Position numbers and translations under genes: made by a program | NCBI GenBank assembly: GCA_029718625.1 | Contig: CM056388.1 | Location: 1,994,651 to 2,058,650, forward strand | Direction of reading: 5' to 3' | Origin: Synaphobranchus kaupii | Lineage: Eukaryota; Chordata; Actinopteri; Anguilliformes; Synaphobranchidae | DNA length: 64,000 nt | The notes under the pieces: generated by a model | Seen by the model: only the letters and a program-made list of their open reading frames with translations | Databases searched by the model: none | Told to the model about the DNA's origin: nothing | Part shown: piece after piece, positions 1 through 12,045 of the stretch | How positions within the stretch are numbered: position 1 is the first letter of the stretch | How the letters are laid out: every line of letters begins with the position of its first letter

Positions 1-115
1 GTCAGTACTGAATGAGTCAGTGCTAGAGTCTGTCAGTACTGAATCAGTGTCAATCTGTCAATACTGTGTCAGTGCCAGAGTCTGTCAGTACTGAGTCAGT
101 CAGTGAGGGGTGGAC
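1..115. repeat. Short degenerate tandem repeat at window edge
   Basis: Several imperfect copies of GTCAGTACTGAATCAGTG and AGAGTCTGTCAGTACTGA. It runs off the left edge. Confidence 0.7.
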
Positions 116-1512
116 TCTCTGCACAACAGGCTTTTTCTTGCCTCTTGCCCTCCAGGTGCCTCCCACTCCAGTGGCCCCTCCCTCATTGGGGTGGATATTT
201 GCATGTTCCCAAATTACAGGTCTTTGCTGCCAACTTTCCCTTCTCTAACAGTGCAGCAGCAGATGTGCCTCGGGGAAGATTACAGGCCTAGGTTCACCGG
301 ACTGGTTTTAAATTAAACTGGGAGTATCTCTAAAGCATCGGTCTGCCTCACTGGGGTGGGCTGCTGGTTGGAGGCGGTGGTGACACACAGGACAGGGTTG
401 GGGTGTGGGGGCAGCGGGTGGCGGTGTTTGAGGCTGAGGTTGGGGTGTTGTGTCCCATCTGCACCTGTGGAGAGAGTGGCTCATATGCGTGCAGCTCCTG
501 CCAGCTGGACTAGCGCTTAATGCTATTTAGGGCATCAGAATCACTGGGTGTGTTTTTCACAAAAAGTTCAAGGTCTTTGTGCTTTAAACGGAAAATCCGT
601 TTAACCTCCAAATAAGGCAAGAGCAACAAATCTGTAAACAAGAAATCAAGACTTGTATAGACCGGCTCATTACATCATAATATTTAATTGTGTTTGGAGA
701 GTGATAAAGACCAGCCTTAATGTTTCAGAACGGCTTGACTGTGAGATCGTGTTTCAGCACATGAAGAGGAAACTTTATTTCAATGCACACCTGAATGTGT
801 CCACCAGGGGGCACCGCAGACAATGGTAAATACAACACACAATAGAATTTCAATAGAGGAAACATGCAAATTACCGTACAAACTATGCGCTTACATGCAA
901 AATGTAGCCGTCAAGCTCTCTTAAAGCCTCGGCCCTGGCCTTCCTCCTTACGGCCATGACAAAAGCAGGCCTCTCACACAGCCAAAGCTGTTGATAGGAT
1001 TGAAGAAAACGAAGCCGTACATACATTAAAAGTCCCCTCTGCTAAAGATATACGTATTCCTAAAGGCTGTATAGCATAAAGAATCAGCAAATATGAGAAC
1101 AACTTTTTTAGGGCAGCAGTGTGATGCTTGTGTACAGCGAGGCCTTGGGAGAACAGCTGGAGAACATCACCGCGCAGCTCGTAAACTGTGGAAGGGAAGG
1201 GAATTTGTGTAATTAATGGCGGGAAAGGCGTTATGTCTCCAGAGTCACCGGGAGGCTTACCTGGCTCATACCAGCAGGTAGTGGGTCCTCTGACCCAGAC
1301 ACTTACATGGGCACCCCCCCATCATATTATATGTTTCCATAATGCTCCATTGTGCCGGACTATGCCTCTTCCTCTACTTTGACACGTCTCCATTTCAGTG
1401 TATCCACATTCATACATCTTCACCTCAAGTCCTCCCCAACATTCATTATATCATCCCCAATTATTTTACACACATAGGGCTTGATTTACTAAGACCTTTA
1501 GTGCATGCGCAA
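116..1512. other. No gene recognised
   Basis: Non-repetitive sequence with only short chance open frames. No splice-bounded conserved peptide was recognised. Confidence 0.5.
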
Positions 1513-1608
1513 AACCTTTTAGTACGCGCAAAACCAATAACGCGATTGGTCATGGTATTAGTTTTGCACCAATCGTTGGTTGTGTTATTGGTTTGGCGTG
1601 TGCTAAAA
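1513..1608. repeat. Short inverted repeat (MITE remnant)
   Basis: AAACCTTTTAGTACGCGC and CAATAACGCGATTGG on the left pair with CCAATCGTTGG, TGTTATTGG and GCGTGTGCTAAAAGGTTT on the right, with a short AT-rich loop. It is probably a decayed foldback element. Confidence 0.6.
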
Positions 1609-3165
1609 GGTTTATTTCTTTCAGTCCCTGGGCCGTGATTATGGCTTTTCCCCAGAATCATATTTTGAGGTGACCTGACCCAGGGGTGCTACTACACCCC
1701 CAACCCCACCCCCCTCTCCCCCTTGGTATGGCCCGGGTGTGACATTCCAACAGGGTGGGTGGGTGAAAAGGTTATCCCATTACTCATAAACGGGGGGCGC
1801 CGACTCAGTAAAGACTGGTTTAGGCAGCGTGCCGGTCGCCAGACAGCTTTGATGTCCAAGGTTGCGGTCCTGTCGACCGCCCTTCCTACTGCGTGTTGTC
1901 ATCTGTAGTGTTTACCAAACCAACGGCGTGAGCCGGTGGAATAAGCCCGGAGGGATCGAAACAACGACACAATGTTGTGGTGACTTGCAGATCAGTCGAT
2001 TTTTTTTTTCTTTCTCAAAGGAGTAAACTATCCCCTCCGGCAGTGAGCCTTCATTTGGCCGAAAGTGTCCACACTGCATTTTTTGAGTGACTAGCAATTT
2101 CGCAAAAAGCGGGACGTTGCTTATATAATGCAACCTTTCCAAAATACGATTCCATCCAACTGTTACCCTTTTGGTGAAGCGTAGCAGCACAAGTGGCAGA
2201 CTGGCGATGTGTCTACGCAATAAGGGACACTTCAAAAGTGTACATCCTATAGAGTTACAAACAGACTGGGCAAATGTTGGAAATGAACGTATAAAAAATG
2301 GGAAATGACTGCACGGACGGTATGGTCAAAATCCATAATTAATACATCACTTAGCCCTACATATCTCGGATTGCTCGTGAATTGCGGTCAGGTTAAATAC
2401 TAGTTAATCTCCACAACGTGCTGACACAAAGGCCAAACCAATATTAATATACAAATGGCATATTAACACACTATTTACAGGAGGACAGGTATGCATACAA
2501 GCCAAGTTATAGAGAATACTACATTATAAATAGTGCAATATTCGATTTAGATTGCTCTTTTGAAGCAGAAGCGTCACTCTCTCATTTCCACACTAATGAT
2601 AGTTAATAAAGCAGACACAAGTCTCAAATTAGCCTCTCTTCTCTATCAAAGGTTATACAGAGATAATGTTCTCCTCAAATGGAGTTCCCGTTAATTGCAT
2701 GCCAATTTGACTTCTCTTAGCCATTCAGATGACCTTAACGAACACAAATCTTGTGGTGATTACAGGGATATTAGACGCACACAGACCCCGTCGACCCTAC
2801 TTAAGTTGTAGCCTAGATAGCCTATGTCAATGTTTAAAATGTTTATGTTTTGACTAATGTTTCTGTTCGCGTTGCGTTGTTAGACTGAGTCCCATAACGG
2901 TCAAAGGTAGGGGGAAAAGGCCCATTTCAAACATTGCTGCAACAAAACAAAGTTTACCCAATACTGCAACCTCGTGACCCCTCCCTTCCGGAAAATACCG
3001 ATGGGGCTTCACTCACTGCGAGCGCCTGCTTTCATAAGCGGCGTGAAAACCTGTCGGACTTGACATCACTGGGTGTTTCCACGCACGCGAACATCGGCCG
3101 GCTCGAGCGCTCACTCACTCTCTTTACCTGAACCACTGCAACACCGGTGCACGCACTACGCCAAT
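1609..3165. other. Upstream region of the oxidoreductase; no gene recognised
   Basis: Mostly AT-rich unique sequence. CpG density rises from about 2980 to the predicted first exon, compatible with a promoter and 5'UTR, but no core promoter motif stands out. Confidence 0.4.
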
Positions 3166-3179
3166 ATGAGCGCGAGCAG
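3166..3179 (+). CDS. Predicted first coding exon of the Ldh_2 oxidoreductase (MSAS + split Arg)
   Basis: An ATG at 3166-3168 is followed by three codons (Ser-Ala-Ser) and two bases AG, then a good donor (gcag|gtacgg) at 3180. The next exon begins with one base G before TGT CTG ATT ATG, so the split codon becomes AGG (Arg) and the protein starts MSASRCLIMQ. The phase fit and the GC-rich surroundings support this exon. The intron it implies is 4.9 kb. An alternative first exon nearer 8 kb, or a start at the internal ATG at 8109-8111, cannot be excluded. Confidence 0.55.
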
Positions 3180-4410
3180 GTACGGATCTACCCCGAGACT
3201 AGAGCGATATTGTGGTGTCATTAATGATATAATCAATAAAAGCAGTCCTCATAACATTAGCCGGGAAACTGCTGGTAAATCCCCGTTTATGCTTAAATGA
3301 TGTACCAGAAAAATCTTGCTGTAGGTTATTATGTTTAAAAGTTAACGTACGCCGTGTTTTTTGACAAATAGTGTACAATTACTTTGCATACAAGGCTATT
3401 GGATACGTATACAATTTGATTGTCAATTCGCATGTGGAATTTTACCTGGAATTTTACCTGAAGTCACTGATCTGGATGAGCGGCATTCTCGTGTTTTTAT
3501 GTGATGAAAACAGATATGCATCATTGTATGAAACACGCGGTTACAACGGCGGTTTTATTTATTTATTTATTTTTTAGAAATTATTACAAATTAGCGTTTG
3601 GCTGGAGTGTAGGTCAAATGCGTAGGCTACATGGCGCTGTCGTTCCGTGTTTTGCACATGTAGGCTAAGAGCCTATGTAGATCACACTCAAATATCACCT
3701 TGAGAAAGTGTGTTTCCAGCTCCCTAAAAACAACGGCTACAACCATAAGCCAACTCAATTGTCGGAACCCAAATCCTACTGTAGAATTAAGGTAATTAAT
3801 TTAGTTTTCCGATTGTAGGCTAAACGCAATTTAAGTGGATGATAGCCCGAAATTAAAATACGAGTTAATAAATGTTTACACCTTGGATTGATTTGTTTTG
3901 GTGACTTCGATGAAGCACTAAGAAAGCGGAGTGGAGGATTAGTGGGAGAAATAACTGAGTAATTACTACTTAAATTATAAGCTGGCTTGCCTCTCAGATT
4001 CCTTCCTGTGAAATGTACAGGTGAGGCAATAATGCAATAGGCTCAAGGAGTCACAAAGGTGCTCTGTCTTGGCTTGTCTGCCTATCCAGACTTGGGGCCT
4101 GGGACATATTTTCCTTTAATAAGTGGCAGTTTTGTGCTCCCAGCGAAAACCCAGATGAACGAGTCTCTTCCTGCTTTCTCCCCACATGTGCCTCCCTGGG
4201 TCCCATCGGATGGGAGGGGGGAGTGGGGGTCACAGGCCCCTCTTGGTGGGGTAAAAATCTTGGGCTGTAACTGTAGTCAGTGATCCGTGTGGTTTAGGTA
4301 AAGTTAAGAGTCAAGGCCAACTTCCTTGGATTCAGCCCTTGCCGAAGCATCGACTTTTACCAGCTTGTGTTTTAGTTTTTCCATCTTATTCTCCAGGTTT
4401 TGTGTATATC

Positions 4411-4449
<39 letters not shown>

Positions 4450-5692
4450 GTGTGTGCGCACATGTGTGTGTGTGTGTGTGTGTGTAATGTATGTCTGTCT
4501 GTCTGTATGTGTGTATGTGTTTGTGTGTTTGTGTGTATGTCTCAAATCTTTGCACACCTTGTTCCTTCACAGTATTAAATAAGTGCTTGCTTAGGGACAC
4601 AGCTGGTTTGTCTCCTTGTCGTGTCATTGCACCCATAACAGGTCCCCTGTGCTGTCTGGGGCTTCTGAACTTTGTAACCGGGCAACAGTGCTTTGTAACC
4701 GGGCAACCCACAAGCTCGGGCAAAAACACCTGGGCCTGTGTTTCTAAAGCGAGTAGAGGTACTGATTCAGGATCAGTTTGGCCTTTCGTCTCATAATGGA
4801 TAAGATTAGACCGTGGAGAAGAGAAACGGGCTCTGGTTCGCCTCTTCATCGTGTCTTGGCACTTAATGAGTGCCACACCTAGTTACCCGAGGCGCAGCAC
4901 CAAACCGCGTAATAACATCGACCGCTGGTGAGATGTGTAGCTTGGTCTGCAGGGCGGCCGTGTAGAGCCATGTGTGATTGTTTAATGCATTTTTCCCCTT
5001 GTGCGGTTGTGGATTCCAGACCCTGCCTGGCGCCTTCTCAGCTCTGATCCCTTCTCTATCTGTCACCTTCTCTGCTTCCTACATGTCAAAGCAAAAAATA
5101 AATAAATAAATCTAAGTTAAATTTTTTAAATTAAAAAAAACTATTGCATTCTTGCAAGAGGAGGGCTCTCAGTGCAGGGTATATTCTGTAGAACTGGGAA
5201 TATGCATTGCCCCTGCCTGCCTTACTTTTGCAGGTAACAGCCCTGGAGAAACGTAAATTCTGTTGAGCGCGAGAAGCTGACGTAGCATTTGCTGTTTTGC
5301 CCTAACTTGTCTCGCCAGTTTGTTTGGAACTGAATCCTGACTGGTTAATTGGTGCTATTATGTTTCTTTCCTTGGATACCATCCATATAATCAAATCACC
5401 TATAGATTCATATATATCATATAGATTCTCTAGAGTTTATCTTTGAGTTTTTTTAAATTTTTTATCTCAAGTCCAATTATGTGTCTTCTAATTTCCAGAT
5501 GTAGCCTCCTGTGGTAAAGGGTCTCTCTCTCGTTCTCTGTCCCTCCCCTTCTCTTTCGTTCTCTGTCTCTCTCTCTCTCTCTCTCGTTCTCTGTCCCTCT
5601 CCCTCCCCCTTCTCTCTCTCTCTCTCTCTTTCGTTCTCTGTCCCTCTCCCTCTCCCTCCCCTTCTCTTTCGTTCTCTGTCTCTCTCCCTCCC

Positions 5693-5730
<38 letters not shown>

Positions 5731-8363
5731 CAGTATGCCGTTTGTACAAGTTTCAAGGTCATGTATGAAATTTAATTTGCCATGTGTAACAAGTACATCG
5801 GAATTCTTACTCCTGCTCTTCCCGTCAAATATAAGCATAAAGATCACAATATAAATACAAGTCTAAAGATGACTCGAACACAAGTCTCATAACACAAAAG
5901 ACTGCTATTCCCTGGTTATTGTCCTTCATGAGTAGATATAAATGCCTGCTGTGTACAAGTCTATGTCTGTATACGCAGCAGGGATAAGGGCCGTTTTATA
6001 TTGTACTTCAGTTTTCCAGCCAGGCAATGGAGCCGGGAATATCCAACGGTCTCAGTCTGTCCCCAGCTTTCCGACCTGGAATATGGACGTCTGTGTCAGA
6101 GTGTGGTTTTGCTCAATAGTTGCCATGATTTTCCACCTGTAATACGATACAGTAAGCTCTTACATAAGCTCATTCCAGCATTTCGGGAATGCTAAACCGG
6201 AATCAATTTGGAATAAAAATCCACTCTGGGAAAAGAAAAGGTGAACCAAGTCTTTATAGTGAAGTGGACTGGAGAGTAGCCCCTGGCAATAACTTGGGAA
6301 TGAGTTCCAGAGACCCCCCCCCCCCCCCCCCCACTCACATTCCTGGTCCACAGTTCAAAGGTGAAGTATCCAGTCGAGGGCATAAGGCTGGTTTTGAAGT
6401 TGATTGATTGAAGCTCGCCGAGCGCGGCACATATGGAAGTCATCAGACGCGTGCGGAAAGGGCCAATATGGGTCCTGCCCCTAAACCAGAGGACCTGGGG
6501 GCCAGGCCCCCAAAACATGCTGTAATTATGTTCCTCGCGCATTGCCCACCAGTTGCAAATGGGGGCGGGGAGCGGGCGTGCAATCCTTCCTTTTAATTAG
6601 CTTTATGTTGCGGAATCGGATGCGAGCCGTCCACGTTGCCGTCAGGACATTTTGTGCTGCGTTACCCTCCGACAGGGTGAGCCGTACCTGACGAACCTGC
6701 TTTTGTTTGCGGAATTGATCTGTTCTCTTTTGTGGCCTGTGCTCTAATCCGTTTTTGTTTTCTTCCGGTTTTTTTTGTGTGGAGGGATTGCAGTCAGGCA
6801 GGCAGAATTGTCCATAATTTACCCATAATGCATTTCAGTGATTGAGCATGTTAGTCACACTTGGTGAACGTTTAACCCGCAGTTCTCACACAACACAAAA
6901 CGTCACAACCGATGATATCTTTTCCCTCCACCTCTTCCCATTGACGCACTGCGGAGCTGTTTTTCGACAAACACGCCTGTTTTGCTTAACTTTACTACCT
7001 CTTTGCATGTTGCCCAATAGAGGTCAAAGGTCCGACTCAACCCTAGTTCAGCGTTCTAGCCACGATACCGAAGGGGGAAAAAACTCCGCATTCTGCAGGT
7101 CACATGGCCTCAGTCAGCCACCGTTTCAAATGGCCAAATGGATCGCCATGCGTTTGTGTGACATTGAATTTACGCGTGAAAATATTTACAGAACACTGGT
7201 GTAAAAACAGACTCGTGATGATAATGTGGTAGTGCTCGTGACCGTCTCTGCGTGTGAGAGGAGAACGAGGTCTCTGGGCCAGGCGCTTGTCGTGTTTGTA
7301 CATCACAAACCGCCTTTCCCGTCTGTCATTATAATGCATGTAAGCAGACAAATGCCAAATACGCACGAGTGGGCCTATAGAACGCCGCAGTGCCCCGTGA
7401 GCATGCCCTGTAATTGACGCAGCGCGCGGGGTATTTATAGGTGCCTAATTGCCCCAGGATACTCCTACACAGTGTGCCGTGCCAGTGAAGCGTATTCTTG
7501 CCGCTGGCTGAAGGACAGGCCGTTCTGCACCGGTCACCGACCCTTCCCCAATGAGCCGGGCTTCAGAGCACCGGCCCAGGTTGGGTTTCCCCCCAATCCT
7601 CCGGTTTTAAAAATGCTTTTATTTATCATTCTTTATTTGCTCGACAAATGTTCAGGTCAGGTGTGCTTGATGAGAATGATGATGATTATCATTATTATTG
7701 TTATTAATAATTAATAATAATGAGTCAGAGCATTGTAGCATAACAATGAAAAGCTCATTTATGAAAATGACACTGATCTGGCAGGTTTCTCTCATCAGGG
7801 AGAGTGGCGGTTTTGAAAGCATTTGCTTAGGGCGTTCTGCCGTCTGATTTGCTGCGGCACTTGCCACTGTTCTAAATGGGTGTGGTTAATGGTGGAGTGG
7901 CAGCAGCAGGCCTTCGCCGGATCCTCGTGACGCTGGCTGGGAAAGTACAGGAACCGTCTGGAAGCGCCACAGAGTTGAATATCTGCATGGGACTGAGTAT
8001 CTGTGGTCAGCTACAGTGGGAAGTTGCGTGTGTATGTTTTTGTGTGCTTCACCGTCTCCTCCTCCCCTCCTCTCCTCTCCTCTCCCCTCCCCTTCCAGGT
8101 GTCTGATTATGCAGTCGGAGGTGCAGAGCTTCATCGAGAGGTGTATGGTTGCCGTGGGAACCAAACCGGGCCACGCCACCAGCCTGGCGGAGGTGCTGGT
8201 GGAGGGAGATCACCGGGGTCACTACAGTCACGGCCTGAACAGGATGGGTGTGTGTGTGTGTCCCAGAGCGCAGGCGTGTGTGTGTGTGTGTCCCAGAGCG
8301 CAGGCGTGTGTGTGTGTGTGTCCCCCAGAGCGCAGGCGTGTGTGTGTGTGTGTGTGTGTGTGC

Positions 8364-8402
<39 letters not shown>

Positions 8403-8519
8403 TCAGAGTGCAGACGTATGTGTGTGTGTGTGTGTGTGTATGTGTGTGTCCCAGAGCGCAGGCGCGTGTGTGTGTGTCCCAGAGCGCAGGCGTGTGTGTG
8501 TGTGTCTCCCAGAGCGCAG

Positions 8520-8568
<49 letters not shown>

Positions 8569-9493
8569 AGAGTGCAGGCGTGTGTGTGTGTGTGTGTGTG
8601 TGTGTTCCAGAGCTAGATGAGCCTTCCTCCTCATCGCTACCTTTCTCCCTTTACCCCCCCTTTCCCACGCAGACATGTACGTGAAGGACATCCAGTCCGG
8701 AATCTGCGCAAAAGAAGGAGAGCCGACGATCGTCAAGGAGTCGGCTGCCACGGCGCTCGTCAACGGCAACAACCTGCTGGGGCCGGTGGTGGGAAACTTC
8801 TGCATGGACCTGGCTATCAAGAAGGCCCGGGAGGTGGGCATCGGCTGGGTAGTAGCCAACGGCAAGTTTTTTATTTTTGTTTTTTAAACCCCCCTCACTT
8901 ATATGCAGCCTCAACGCTAGTTGAAGTACTCGAGGCGAGAAAAGTAACTCTTCTTGATCTTATTATTCCTTCCTCGTTTTTTGGTTAGGCTCCAACCACT
9001 TTGGCATCGCTGGCTATTACTCCATGCAAGCGCTGAAGGAGAACATGATCGTGAGTGTCCGCTGCATCCCCACAGTCTTGACTCTGTCTCCACCTGGTGG
9101 TTGCTGTTGGAAACCGCAGTCCGCTGGTTAATGCTGCGTTTCCCTCCCCTCTTCCAGGGAATGAGTTACACAAACACTTCTCCACTGGTGGTGCCGACTA
9201 GAGCCAAAGAGGTGGGTAAAGGGCCTCCGCTCCACTTGTGAATTTAGTTATTATTATTATTATTACATTTCATTTTTTTACCCTCCCTTGGACCAAGAAG
9301 TTACTATTTCAATGCTCATGATTGGAGATAATACATTTTTTTGTGACAAAAAAAGATCTATAAAAAGAAAGCACATGGACGTGTGTGTGTATTTAATCAA
9401 AATAAGTTTTGTGTGTGTGTGTGTGTGAGAGAGAGAGAGTGTGTGCGTCTGCACATGGGCGTGTGTGTATGTAATCATAATAAGCTTTAGATT

Positions 9494-9548
<55 letters not shown>

Positions 9549-12001
9549 AGTGTGTTGTTGTCAGAGCTGAATCCCAGTCTCTTGACGGTGTTCGTTTTGC
9601 AGTGCACTCTGGGTACCAATCCAATCAGTGTGGCGGCGCCAGCTAAGGACGGGGACAGCTTTGTGCTGGACATGGCTACATCTGCAGTAGCTCTGGGGAA
9701 GGTAAAGAGGGCTCCGCTGAACTCACACTTTTTAACCGTACGCCGTACTGGCTAGCGGGTTTTAGTGCTTATTACCACCAGTGCTTTCATAAATTACAGC
9801 AAAGCTCACAGATCCTGGACGCACACTTTTATTGCATAAGAACAGGTGACTCTTCAGTCACTATAAAGATGTGTGAGTCAGAGCGTGTGAATTTGACCTG
9901 CTTTTACTTACGGGCCTCTCCTCTTATGCATGTCAACGAAGAGCGTGCGTACAAATTAGACATTTTGTTAAGCATCAGTGCTTTTGCCGCTACAATTGTA
10001 ATATAATAATTTTAATGAAAGTTAATGATGCACAGTTATGTGACGGGTCATAGTCCAGGTGTCTAACTTTGGCGAATGTTACGCACGTTAGGTAAGTGCG
10101 CGTTGAGGTGCACTGTGTTATGACGGTGTGTGGCACGAGCGGGAGGCTCCATAAACCCCAAAATGTATTTAAAGTAAAAGTGTTTTTTTTATTGGCACGC
10201 AACAAATGGCAGGTGAAAGCAGCTCACATCAGACACACCAGCCAATCAGGTAACAGTACAAACGGAAAACAGACCGTCAGTTTCAGGATGACGAACAGAC
10301 AATCGATCCAAAAAGTGCACCCCGCTCGAAAAGCTAGTAATGTCCATTAATGATTGTTTAGAGTCCTTGCAGTGGTGGGAAAGAAACTGGTGCGGTGACA
10401 GGTGAAGTTGGGGGAGGGTGTGTATTACCTGAAGGCGCTGAAACGGAGTAAAGGCGGGGAGTGTATTATCTTTAACCCTTTGAGTAGGCCTTTTAGAATT
10501 TTTTATATAAAATGTAAGTCGTCAGTGTTCTAGAACTCCATTGCTTTCAATTACCAGTAGTGATTGTTACATCAGCATTAGAATGTTCAGCTAAGATGTT
10601 TATTGTCTGCCTGTTAATCGCAAAAACAGTTTGACTGGGTTAATGGTATTAAACAAAAATTTTAAAACGGTAAGCATATACAGGCTCCAGGTAGAATTAT
10701 AAAAGCAAATATTCCCATGGTAGATCATACAGACAACATTTGAGCATGATATATATTCTAAGTCAGGAAAGTAGAGCCTTTTAATGGTAGTAGTGTTTTT
10801 ACACCACCATTGGTTTATTAATAAACAAAGTCCGCCAACTTTCTTTCTGTTCGAGAGTGCCATAGACCTGTCCTCTCTGGACACAGTGTTACATGTTCTA
10901 CAGCTGAATCAGGCAAAAAAAAAAGACAATCAGAAGAGGCAGAGGTGCTGCAGAGGCGCCATTTTGGATGGCATTGTTCACGAATCAATCACTTCCTGCA
11001 TCCAGTCAAAATATTTGGCACTCTGTCACAAAGCCGTGTTGTGCGATGTGTTCAAAATCAGCGATTCGCTTATGACGCAAGGTGGCCCCGCCCAGTTCAA
11101 GATTCATGACGCAAATTTGTTGCAGTTTGCCCCCTGCTGGCCGTGTGCCAAAGTGCAGATCCACAGCGCTATTCCACTGGTTGCCTGCAGGTGGAGCTCC
11201 ATCACCGGCGTGGTGATGACATCCCAGAGGGATGGGGGTGTGACTCACAGGGGAAGCTGAGCACCGACCCGGGCCAGGTCCTGAGTGGTGGAGGACTGGT
11301 GCCCATCGGAGGCTGCGAGGCCACAGGTCAGTTCAACAGCCAATCGGATCCGTCTATCCATTCCAAAGTTTCTTTTTTTTTTTTTTTTTCCTTCTTTTCT
11401 TCATCTATCTATCCATTCCAAAGTGCCTTCTATCATGAGCTTTGCATTACACCATGCCCTGGCTCTACGAACATTGAGCTTGTTTATCATTGGCTTACTA
11501 GCCCTACCTGTGTTGCATCATAACACCGTTCCCTCATCCCATCAGCTACTTAAAGCACCCTGACACCTGATTATGAAGGTTGTAAATTTCTGTATTATTA
11601 ACTACTACTGCTGTTTGTGATGCTGATGACATGATATGAATATTCATGGCATGTGGCAAAGAAAATACTGCTGGCAATGCATTCAGCCTTGCAATCTAAG
11701 TATTAATTAAGTATTATTATTATTATTAAGTATCAATGTGTTATTATTATTACAAATTTTGTTGGTGTTGTTATTATTATTATTATTATTATTATTAGTA
11801 ACGGTGCAGTGTGCCCGCTCTCCTCCAGGTGGCTATAAAGGCTATGGGCTGGGTCTGATGGTTGAGACGTTCTGTGGCATTCTGGCCGGTGCCAAGTACA
11901 GCAAGCACGTCCGCACCTGGAAGGTCACTGACCGAGTGGCAGATCTGGTCTGTGCCCACGCAAACACACACACGCACACACATGCACACACACGCACGCA
12001 C

Positions 12002-12045
<44 letters not shown>

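Larger units (their letters stand above)
3180..8098 (+). other. Intron 1 of the oxidoreductase (inferred)
   Basis: It holds a (TG)n/(TATG)n tract at 4409-4560, a (CT)n/(CCCTCT)n tract at 5519-5738 and a C homopolymer near 6316-6332. The rest shows no recognisable coding exon. A TATTTATAG box at 7432-7440 in a CpG-rich stretch could mark an alternative promoter, but nothing else supports it. Confidence 0.5.

Noticed and set aside
7420..7480. TATA-like TATTTATAG as the oxidoreductase promoter
   Set aside because: No downstream ATG exon with the right phase was found; the exon at 3166 fits better. Kept only as an alternative.
8131..8865. Cys-Val or Thr-His repeat proteins over TG/CA tracts (also at 4.4, 9.5, 12, 27.2, 47, 61 and 63.8 kb)
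   Set aside because: Translations of dinucleotide repeats on either strand; not genes.
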